Assembly: GCA_965226025.1 (NCBI GenBank)
Contig: CBDDCD010000003.1
Location: forward strand, 186,001-250,000
DNA: 64,000 nt
Direction of reading: 5' to 3'
Source: Moanibacter sp965226025
Lineage (GTDB): Bacteria; Verrucomicrobiota; Verrucomicrobiia; Opitutales; UBA2987
Part shown: positions 9,016 through 16,272 of the stretch, in pieces
How positions within the stretch are numbered: the first letter of the stretch is position 1
Layout: every line of letters begins with the position of its first letter
Position numbers and translations under genes: made by a program
Notes under the pieces: generated by a model
What the model was told of the DNA's origin: nothing
Seen by the model: only the letters and a program-made list of their open reading frames with translations
Databases searched by the model: none

Positions 9016-9150
9016 GAAACTTTGTCGCGAGCCTTGTCGTAAGCTTGATCGAATCAAGGACTACAACCGTTTCAGGACCGAAAAAAAGCCTTACTCGTGC
9101 TCGGCGAAGATCGGCGAAGCTCGCGCCAAAGCTCGCGACCAAGTTTTGGA
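9016..9150. repeat. GTCGCGAGCTT inverted-repeat element, copy 2
   Basis: The left arm (from 9016, TTTGTCGCGAGCCTTGTCGT) and right arm (about 9109-9150, minus-strand reading CTTGGTCGCGAGCTTTGGCG) are imperfect inverted copies about 50 bp apart. Both match the arms of the element at 7275-7488. It lies just downstream of the protease gene stop, in the gap facing the lipoprotein gene. Confidence 0.55.
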
Positions 9151-9170
9151 AGGCTCCTACCAAAGGGCAG

Positions 9171-11261
9171 TCAATACCCCTCTACTGCATCCGCCGTTTC
9201 CTTGAGCTGATCGCTCTCCTCCTCCGACACCGCGGAGTCGAGATTGTAGTCGTGAAGATTGGGATAGCGGATCGCGACGAGAGTTCGGTCATTGAGCAGT
9301 TGCAGGTAATCGGCGGTGATGGCGAGCGTTTCCCTTAGGAGAATGTCTTCTACAAGGGAGGGTTTCTCGTCCTCCTCATCGCTTTCAGTTTCTTCTCCTT
9401 CTTCTTCCTTTTCGCCTGCGGCCAACTGCGATTCGGTCGCTTCAGTTGATTCCGCGTTTTCGCTCTGGTCCGAGTTGTCTGCACTCTCTTCGTCTTCGTC
9501 CTTGAGCTCGGGATCTTCTTCTTCTTTCAGGCTGACACGGGTTCGTTCCTCTTCATTTTCCCGGTAGGAATCGATATCGCGGGCGAGCTCCTGAAAATCG
9601 GTATCCATTTGAATTCGTTCTTCACTTGCTGCGAGTAGAGTGTCTCGATAGGCATCGACGAGGGAGAGACTGGGAAATTTAGCACGCTCGATGCTATTCC
9701 ACGGCAGAACATAATCATAAAACTTCTCTCCGACTTCGTACTCATCCACCATATCAGGGATAACGATATCAGCTTCGACTCCGCGAAGCTGAGTGCTCGA
9801 CCCGGAGGGGCGGAAAAACTGGCTGATCGTCACTTTCATGGCACCCAGTTCGCCTTCCCTAACTTCGTTTACTTTTTGCACCGTACCTTTTCCGAAGGTG
9901 TGGCTATCTCCGATAATCAGGCCCCGCTCGTAATCCTGTATTGCGCCCGCTAATATCTCGCTCGAGCTCGCGGAATGCCGGTTGGTGAGGAGGACGAGAG
10001 GGCCGTCGTAGTGGGTGTCTACGTCGGCGTCCGCGAGAATCTGCTTACTCCCATCGGTGTTTCTCACCTGAACAACGGGGCCGTAATCGAAGAAAAGGCC
10101 CGCGATATTGACAGCCTCGTCAAGGCTTCCTCCGGAATTGTTCCGCAGATCGATGACAAGAGCATCAATCCCTTCTTCTTTCAGATCGTTGATCAGTTCG
10201 CGAACATCGGCCGATGAGCTCTTGAAATCCTTCTCTTTCTCCTTCCGACCCTCAAAATCAATATAGAACGAGGGAAGCTGAATAAGTCCGATTTTGTAGA
10301 GCTTCGGTTGATCGGAGTCTTCGTAGACGTCGACCGAGAAACTGTAGGCCTTCGCCTCGCGGTCAGTCAGCTCGATTTTGTCTCGCACAATCGGTATCTC
10401 CAAATTGACGGTCGCCTCCTTCTCTTCGCGTTCCACCGTAAGCCTGACTTCGGTGCCCCGTTCTCCTCTCACCATGTTCACCACGTCGCGCAACTTCATA
10501 TCCATGAGGTCAACCGGATCCTCTTCACCCTGCGCCACCGCCACCATCCTGTCCCCAACTTGCAAAATCCCTCCCTTTTCGGCGGGTCCGCCTTGTATGA
10601 GGCTTTGCACGGTGGTGACGCCATATTCGCTCCGCAGGACGGCCCCAATGCCATTCAGGGACAGGGCGGTGGAGATTCGGAATTCCTCCAGGAGATCGGG
10701 CGACATGTAGGAAGTATGGGGATCCAGGCTGGTGGAGAAAGCGTTCAGAAAGATGGAAGCGATCTCGACCGCGTCCAATTCGCTGAGGTGCTTACGGGAG
10801 AGTTCGAATCGCTTGTGAAGTTTGGAGCGGGCCTTGTCCGGGCCGTCGTAACGTTTTATTAATCGCAGGAGCTGATACTTTACTTGCAGGCGCCAGCGTT
10901 CGTTCAATTCCTCTACCGTTGCACAGTATTCACGTTTCTTTCTGTCGGTATCAAAATACTCTTCGACGGTGAAATCATGTTCGAATTCGATCCAGTCATT
11001 GATCACGCTCTGGCGTTCGTCGAAGCGCCTGGCGTAGACGCGCAGGATCGAGTTAAGGGCCTTGCAGTCCGAGCGCCGAATCATATCGTCCAGACGCTGC
11101 CCGTAGACCTCATGAATCTTCGCAACGTCCGAACTGAGAAAATACATCTTACCCGGATCGAGAGCTTTCAGGTAGTTGTCGAGGGTCCTCTTCCCAAGTT
11201 CGTTGCCGAAGGAATCGGCGGAGTAATGCATCTTGATATAGGCGTCGACAAACTGGCTCAT
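9171..11261 (-). CDS. prc: Prc/Tsp-type S41 C-terminal processing protease
   Basis: 696 residues with the Prc layout: N-terminal helical domain (1-195), PDZ (about 200-280, GIGAVLR...GGPAEKGGILQVGD), S41 catalytic core (about 320-510) and a C-terminal domain. The Ser/Lys dyad is S432 in HSASSSEILAGA and K458 in TFGKGTVQ. The family cleaves proteins from their C-terminus in the periplasm. Two oddities are visible. No signal peptide follows the first ATG, and the frame closes 12 codons upstream, so export is unclear or the N-terminus is lost. The C-terminal part holds a long acidic, low-complexity insert (about 575-645, Glu/Asp/Ser). No clear ribosome site is seen. Confidence 0.87.
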   Translation of the reverse strand: MSQFVDAYIKMHYSADSFGNELGKRTLDNYLKALDPGKMYFLSSDVAKIHEVYGQRLDDMIRRSDCKALNSILRVYARRFDERQSVINDWIEFEHDFTVEEYFDTDRKKREYCATVEELNERWRLQVKYQLLRLIKRYDGPDKARSKLHKRFELSRKHLSELDAVEIASIFLNAFSTSLDPHTSYMSPDLLEEFRISTALSLNGIGAVLRSEYGVTTVQSLIQGGPAEKGGILQVGDRMVAVAQGEEDPVDLMDMKLRDVVNMVRGERGTEVRLTVEREEKEATVNLEIPIVRDKIELTDREAKAYSFSVDVYEDSDQPKLYKIGLIQLPSFYIDFEGRKEKEKDFKSSSADVRELINDLKEEGIDALVIDLRNNSGGSLDEAVNIAGLFFDYGPVVQVRNTDGSKQILADADVDTHYDGPLVLLTNRHSASSSEILAGAIQDYERGLIIGDSHTFGKGTVQKVNEVREGELGAMKVTISQFFRPSGSSTQLRGVEADIVIPDMVDEYEVGEKFYDYVLPWNSIERAKFPSLSLVDAYRDTLLAASEERIQMDTDFQELARDIDSYRENEEERTRVSLKEEEDPELKDEDEESADNSDQSENAESTEATESQLAAGEKEEEGEETESDEEDEKPSLVEDILLRETLAITADYLQLLNDRTLVAIRYPNLHDYNLDSAVSEEESDQLKETADAVEGY

Positions 11262-11404
11262 CTGCTTACAATTTATTCCGTAACCCGTTTAATGGGAGAG
11301 GAATAGTGTAAGCAGCGAGAGGCCTAGAGAGCGTGCCCTGAAGATAGTCATTTCAGAGGTTCTGGACACGATATAGCAGTAAATGTTTAAAAGGAAAACG
11401 AATA

Positions 11405-12247
11405 ATGTCGCGAAAAGGAAAGTCCCGCGGCTTCCTCGGGAGGCACTATAGTCGGGCCTTGGTAACCGGGGCGAGTTCCGGACTGGGGTTGGGAATCACC
11501 CGGCTTCTCCTGGAAGAGGGAGCTGAAGTCTGGGCAACATCAAGGACCCCGGAGAAGCTTCTCCAGCACGAAAAGATCCACCCGATCGCTTTGGATCTTT
11601 CCAGCCCGGATTCGGTAGAGCGGCTTTTATCGGAAGAGCTGGGTGGGGAACTCGATTTCGACCTTCTGATCAATAACGCGGGATCCGGGGTCTTCTATTC
11701 CTTTGAGTCGTTTCCGGAAGAAGCGATCGGGGATCAGGCCGAAGTCATGCTCCTGGGGCCAATAAGAATCTGCCGTAGAGTGTATGGTGCCATGAGAGTG
11801 CGCGATCGAGGAGTGATTGTGAATGTGACCTCGCTCGCCGCTCGATTTCCATTGCCGTTCATGAGTATGTACAACGCTGCCAAGAGCGGGTTGTCGGGCT
11901 TCAGTAGTAGCCTGATGTTGGAGGCGTGGCGCAGCAACGTGATTGTGATCGACTTCCAACCCGCCGACCTACGCACCGGATTTAACAGCAAGATTCGGAA
12001 AGACGAAAGGGATATTGCGAGCGATGACGAGGTCGGTCTGTCGTGGAGGAAGATGGAAGCCCATACCCAATTGTCGCCAGGAGTGGAGTCGGCGACTCGG
12101 ACATTGCGAAAGATCCTTCTCAATCCGAGACACGGCAGATTCACCGCAGGTGGCTTTCTTCAGGCTACTTGGGCCCCGTTCGTGGCGCGCTTTCTCCCTT
12201 GGCGCCTTCGTTTGCGCCTGATTCGGCGCTACTATGGTCTAGGATAA
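11405..12247 (+). CDS. short-chain dehydrogenase/reductase
   Basis: 280 residues, classical SDR size. It shows the nucleotide-binding TGASSGLGLG (21-30), the NNAG motif (90-93), Ser143 in VNVTSLAA and the YxxxK pair Y156/K160. The substrate cannot be read from sequence; the C-terminus (FLQATWAPFVARFLPWRL) is basic and amphipathic and may touch membrane, as in SDRs acting on lipids. AGGAAAA before ATAATG serves as ribosome site. It is divergent from the protease gene, so the two share a 143-bp promoter region. Confidence 0.85.
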   Translation: MSRKGKSRGFLGRHYSRALVTGASSGLGLGITRLLLEEGAEVWATSRTPEKLLQHEKIHPIALDLSSPDSVERLLSEELGGELDFDLLINNAGSGVFYSFESFPEEAIGDQAEVMLLGPIRICRRVYGAMRVRDRGVIVNVTSLAARFPLPFMSMYNAAKSGLSGFSSSLMLEAWRSNVIVIDFQPADLRTGFNSKIRKDERDIASDDEVGLSWRKMEAHTQLSPGVESATRTLRKILLNPRHGRFTAGGFLQATWAPFVARFLPWRLRLRLIRRYYGLG

Positions 12248-12285
12248 ATTCCGGGCCCTCTCGTATACGTGTGTAGACTATATGA

Positions 12286-12311
12286 GGCGCCCCCAGCCTC
12301 GCGCTGGGGTG
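12286..12311. other. GC-rich hairpin after the SDR gene
   Basis: GCGCCCCCAGC...GCTGGGGTGC forms a ~10-bp stem with a 5-base loop. No T-run follows, so it is only a possible Rho-independent terminator for the SDR gene. Confidence 0.4.
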
Positions 12312-12358
12312 CTGCTGGATCTCGAGCTACATCTGGCGACACCAAATTCATGCTCCTC

Positions 12359-12404
12359 CCTTGTCACATCCGCGTGTGCGGCCGCACACGCGGATGTGAC
12401 AAGG
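12359..12404. repeat. perfect 46-bp palindrome, copy 1
   Basis: The half-site CCTTGTCACATCCGCGTGTG runs into the centre CGGCCG and then its exact reverse complement, with no loop and no mismatch. Length and centre are identical to the palindrome at 14641-14686. It lies in the 435-bp gap between convergent genes (SDR and MauE); nothing else coding is seen there. Confidence 0.9.
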
Positions 12405-12682
12405 TTACCGGAGTGTTCCGAGATTCTATTCTAATTTGAGAAGAAAATCTCCCTACCATTTCCAAGCTTAGATCTGAGCGGAGCAAATCTCGGCTGCCTC
12501 GGCAAAGCACAGCGACGATGGGTCCGGGTGGAGGTGGTGCGAACCTTGTTTCGCTTGTTTCGAACCTGATCATCATCACCAATAATTCTCTCCGCGCCTC
12601 CCTTTCTCCCTCTCACGACTTTGGTTGTGGCATTGATGCTCTAAGCCATCCGCGGGACTAAGATCCGAGACAGAGATGAAGA

Positions 12683-13144
12683 CTAAGAAGCAAGGGTCTT
12701 TTCTTCGGCAGCGACTAAGGATCGCAGCCAGAGGTAGAAGACGGCGTAGAAGAGGGCTAGATTGCGGAGGAAAGCGAAAGCGACGGACCCGAGGAAAGTG
12801 TTCCGTTCGAGTTTCGAGCCGAAGCATCCGCAAGAGATATCGAGACCCCGCAGCCATGCCTGACCGGTGATGAGGATGAAGATGAGGCCAAGAAAAGAAA
12901 GAAGACCGAGGAATTCCGGTTGCCAGACGCCCGCAACAAGGGCCAGACCACAGAGAACTTCGAGCCAAGGTAGGATGATCGCGGTGAGGCGGAAGATCAA
13001 CTCGGGCAGCGGAATTTCGTAGGCGTAGATGGCGACGAGAAAGTCGTGCGGATTAACAACTTTGATAAGGCCGGCCCAGAGCATGAGACAACCGATCGCT
13101 ATCCTAGCGATGAGGGCCAGATTAGCCTTGTGGGTCTGCCTCAT
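12683..13144 (-). CDS. MauE/DoxX-like redox membrane protein
   Basis: About 153 residues with four predicted membrane helices and the motif LDISCGCFGS (C105/C107), typical of MauE-related DoxX proteins thought to pass electrons to periplasmic thiol proteins. The ATG at 13144 is preferred over a GTG at 13153. It overlaps the end of the rhodanese remnant and is last in a DsbA-like/rhodanese/MauE operon. A second MauE-like gene is at 57207-57659 in a similar setting, so a role in disulfide chemistry is a fair inference. Confidence 0.8.
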   Translation of the reverse strand: MRQTHKANLALIARIAIGCLMLWAGLIKVVNPHDFLVAIYAYEIPLPELIFRLTAIILPWLEVLCGLALVAGVWQPEFLGLLSFLGLIFILITGQAWLRGLDISCGCFGSKLERNTFLGSVAFAFLRNLALFYAVFYLWLRSLVAAEEKTLAS

Positions 13145-13382
13145 CTCGACCACGGATCAACTCTATATGAAGAGTTTCGTTTTCGAGCTCCTTGGGGGAA
13201 ATGGGTGGAGGTTCCTTAAACGGAGTAGGGGATTTTGCAGGCCGGCGGGGCGGATTCGGTGGTTTGTTGAGAGGTATGCCATCCGGATTGATTGCGTTCG
13301 TAACGATTCCAATGACAGCTGCGAGGAGAATGACGCCCATTGTCCTCATACAGATTCGCGCAATATGCAGGGGCCCGCTCAT
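13122..13382 (-). pseudogene. truncated membrane-anchored rhodanese-like protein
   Basis: 86 codons: a start-transfer helix (about 13-31), a Pro-rich linker, then ISPKELENE...GRDEADPQG and stop. The end resembles the beginning of a rhodanese fold (compare LDARDQSSYYRGHIPGA in the rhodanese at 61873-62376), and everything after it, including the active-site Cys loop, is missing. The reading is a deletion joining rhodanese to the start of MauE. Its ATG overlaps the TGA of the DsbA-like gene by 4 bp. It could still be made as a small membrane peptide. Confidence 0.55.
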
Positions 13383-14407
13383 TGCGAATCCGGCTTCTCA
13401 TCAAGGAAGGCGTTGATCTCGGATTTAATCTTTGTCCAGCGGCTGGCGCCTTCGATGAGTTTGCCTGTGACCTCGCCGTCCACAATCTTCGCCAAAATAA
13501 AGGATGGAGTCTGCTTGACCCCAGCTTTGAGGCCTTTGGACTTCTCGCCTTCTACTTGTTCCGCGTGCTTTCCGCTATCGAGGCAGGCGTTGAAATCGAC
13601 GGGGTGGAGACCCAGCTGGAGAGCCAGGTCGCGAATTTTCTCCATCGAAAGCCGGCTGCTGTAGCGGAAAAGGAGATCGCGCATTTCCCAGTAACGTCCC
13701 TGTTCGCCCGCGCAATAGGTGGCTTCCGCCGCTTTTTGGGCATGGGCGTGACTGCTCAGGGGAAAATTCTCGGGGATAAATCGCATTTTTCCCGTGTCGA
13801 CGTAGGCGCTTATGATTTTCTTGTAGGTGATTTCGTGGAAAAGGCTGCAGTGGCCGCATTGGAAGTCGGAAAACTCCACCATCACCAATGGGGCATCGCT
13901 TTTGCCGAGCGAGTACTTGCTCTCGTCGAAAAAGTCATATCCGGCAAAGGGAGGTTCCTTTGTTTCGGTATCGGTTGGCTCGGATTCATCTTTGACCGTG
14001 GCGCCGGCAAAGGAATGGTCGGGACCCAGAACGCGGAACTTGTCCGAACCGTCGCTGAACCAGATTCTGAGCGTGAGGGAATGGAAGAGGTCGGCAATGG
14101 AATCGGGGAGGGGAGGCATCCCGGTTAAAGTCTCGCCCAGGTAGACCTCGTAGTGGCCGTTTCTCACTGGTAGGGAGATCGATTCGGCAGGCTCGATTGA
14201 TCCGCTGGAGGCGCTGCTTTGCCAAAAGACGCGCTCCTCCCCGTGTAGCAGTGTGAATTTGAAATGGCCTTTTCCATTGAAGGGTCGATTGTCCACCGTC
14301 ACTTTGCCCCGGTAGAGGATCGAATTGGAAGCCTCGCCCGTGACAGCGAAGAAAATAAACAGGGTCGAGGCAAGGAGGAGTTTACGAGAATGCTTTAGAA
14401 CCGCCAT
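13379..14407 (-). CDS. exported DsbA-family thioredoxin-fold protein
   Basis: 342 residues: signal peptide (1-25), a ~125-residue beta-rich N-terminal domain of unknown role, a linker, then a DsbA/thioredoxin domain from about 160. The active site is C184-G-H-C187 in FSDFQCGHCSLF, and the cis-Pro loop is in VKQTPSF. The family makes or reshuffles disulfides in the periplasm; CGHC is the protein-disulfide-isomerase type of active site. The following ORF starts within its stop codon (ATGA), showing translational coupling to the rhodanese-MauE pair. Confidence 0.85.
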   Translation of the reverse strand: MAVLKHSRKLLLASTLFIFFAVTGEASNSILYRGKVTVDNRPFNGKGHFKFTLLHGEERVFWQSSASSGSIEPAESISLPVRNGHYEVYLGETLTGMPPLPDSIADLFHSLTLRIWFSDGSDKFRVLGPDHSFAGATVKDESEPTDTETKEPPFAGYDFFDESKYSLGKSDAPLVMVEFSDFQCGHCSLFHEITYKKIISAYVDTGKMRFIPENFPLSSHAHAQKAAEATYCAGEQGRYWEMRDLLFRYSSRLSMEKIRDLALQLGLHPVDFNACLDSGKHAEQVEGEKSKGLKAGVKQTPSFILAKIVDGEVTGKLIEGASRWTKIKSEINAFLDEKPDSQ

Positions 14408-14640
14408 GTCAGATCATTCGAGCGCCCAAACTGCCATTTTGATCCATCTATTTCAAGGTCAGAAGTATGCGAGTTTTCGAGTTCTCGGGTTTCTGAGTCT
14501 CTGAGTTCGTATTGAGCCACACTGCGATATCCTTATGGACTGAATCGGGTCTCTCCCTGTGGTTCTCTCCGTGAGGAGAGGGATGAGGGAGCTTACACGG
14601 CGACCTTCTGAGCGTATCTAAAGGGTAAAGATACGATGAA

Positions 14641-14686
14641 TTTGGCGACATCTGTACTGACGGCCGTCAGTACAGATGTCGCCAAA
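14641..14686. repeat. perfect 46-bp palindrome, copy 2
   Basis: The half-site TTTGGCGACATCTGTACTGA is followed by CGGCCG and its exact reverse complement. Same 46-bp length and centre as the palindrome at 12359-12404, with ACATC also shared, but otherwise a different half-site. It lies in the 500-bp gap 14408-14907, which also holds a weaker hairpin (about 14552-14583, CTCTCC.../GGAGAG) and no credible gene. Confidence 0.9.
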
Positions 14687-14907
14687 GAGCTGGTGAGGGA
14701 GGAGGGATTGGTTGCCAGGGGTGCCTTGGGGAGAGATCTGTTTCCGCCAGGCGGGATGGGTCGGGAATTCTCAGGGAGTCGCCATTCGAGCTCCGGCACC
14801 CGGACAATCAGGAGCTCAGAAACTCACGAGCTTAAAAAGTCAAGAGCGCCCAATTATCTTGCGGTCAGGGCTCGAATCGGCTAAATCTCCGAGTTCCTGA
14901 TTCTTCT

Positions 14908-16272
14908 TTGTCGGTGATTTTGAAACCTTTACTCCCTTACACCTCAGCTGCGCTTTTGCTGGCCCTATGTTCGGCTTCGGTCGACGGGGCGACGGTTGTC
15001 GTCGCTCCGGTGAAGGATAATACAATTTTTTCTGAAAGCGTCGGAAACAGTAACGGCTCGAGTGAAAGCTTTCACAGCGGAAGAGCAGGCGGAGGTATAC
15101 GGCGTGCCCTGATGGCTTTCGACATCGCGAGCAGTGTTCCTCAGGGTGCTACCATCACGAGCGTTACTTTGACGCTTGAGGCGGATCGGACCAACGGTGG
15201 AAGTACAGGCTTCTCGCTCCATCAATTGACGCGAGATTGGGGAGAGGGAGGCTCAAATGCGACATTTCGAGGTGGAGGGCAGGGATCGCCAAGCCAGGTA
15301 CCCGATGCGACCTGGGATAGGGCAATGACTCCCAGTACAGACTGGACTCTTCTAGGAGGAGACTTCAATCCGGCTGTTTCGGCAACAACCAACGTCGAAG
15401 AGAGCGGATTCTATGAGTGGTCATCCTCACAGATGGTTACGGACGTTCAGAATTGGCTGGATAACTCATCCACCGATTTCGGCTGGATTCTAAAGAGCGA
15501 TGATGAAGCCACGCTTCGGCAAGCGAAGCGCTTTAGCAGCCGGGAGGGCCCAGATCCACCCCTGTTGGAGGTTGAATTCACTTTCCGGGTGACGAATCTC
15601 AACGACTCCGGACCGGGATCGTTGAGGCAGGCGATTGAAGACCTCAACAGTATCGGCGATCCGGGTGACATGATCGATTTCGACAGCTCGCTCAGTGGAA
15701 CGATCAGGCTTGAGAGTTTTCTTCCTGCTATTCAAGTGGATACTGCGATCAACGGTCCAGGGGCTGATCAGGTGTCAATCGATGGGGATGGATCGCACGC
15801 GATATTCGATTTACGGGCATCGGTTGTTTTGAGGGACCTCACCCTCGAGGGAGGGAGCAGTTTAATTGGAGGAGCCGTTTTCATCAACCCTCAGGTTGCA
15901 GGATCGATCGATTGCGTGATCGATCGGTGCCTGATTCGCGGAAGTCATGGTTTTTCTGCCGGAGGCGGGATCTACCTAAACAGCACGACCCTTACATCGG
16001 TGACGCTCGATCTGATCGACAGTACAGTTTGGGGAAACAGCAGCGATGGTAATGGAGGAGGAGTGCAGGCAGTCGAATGCACGACCTGTCAACCGGTGAC
16101 GGTTAGGATTATCAATTCTACGATTACGGGCAACTCCGCTTCTGGTAGCGGGCCGGCCTCTTGCTCATTGGGGACGGCGCCCAAGCGGATATTATCAACA
16201 GTACCATCACCAAGAATTCGGCGGATGTCTTGGGCGGAGGGGTATGGCTCTTCACGGGCTCTCCCAGTTTGA
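14908..16272 (+). CDS. giant secreted beta-helix protein, segment 1 (frameshifted after ~16150)
   Basis: It starts at TTG 14908 or GTG 14914; either gives a signal peptide (KPLLPYTSAALLLALCSASVDGA in part). Residues 30-225 resemble a DNRLRE/CBM96-like beta-sandwich (TVVVAPVKDNTIF, RALMAFDIAS, SVTLTLEAD). Then comes a CSLREA-like start (VTNLNDSGPGSLRQAI) and beta-helix repeats with GGG or GGA turns. The real frame is lost near 16150: the tail after SASGSG is out-of-frame sequence, and adding one G in GCGGGCCGG continues as GAGLLLIGDGAQADI in the next segment. Probably exported to the cell surface. Confidence 0.7.
   Translation: MSVILKPLLPYTSAALLLALCSASVDGATVVVAPVKDNTIFSESVGNSNGSSESFHSGRAGGGIRRALMAFDIASSVPQGATITSVTLTLEADRTNGGSTGFSLHQLTRDWGEGGSNATFRGGGQGSPSQVPDATWDRAMTPSTDWTLLGGDFNPAVSATTNVEESGFYEWSSSQMVTDVQNWLDNSSTDFGWILKSDDEATLRQAKRFSSREGPDPPLLEVEFTFRVTNLNDSGPGSLRQAIEDLNSIGDPGDMIDFDSSLSGTIRLESFLPAIQVDTAINGPGADQVSIDGDGSHAIFDLRASVVLRDLTLEGGSSLIGGAVFINPQVAGSIDCVIDRCLIRGSHGFSAGGGIYLNSTTLTSVTLDLIDSTVWGNSSDGNGGGVQAVECTTCQPVTVRIINSTITGNSASGSGPASCSLGTAPKRILSTVPSPRIRRMSWAEGYGSSRALPV

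Noticed and set aside
12359..12404. Replication origin or partition site at the palindromes
   Set aside because: There are no DnaA-box cluster, AT-rich unwinding region or replication genes nearby.
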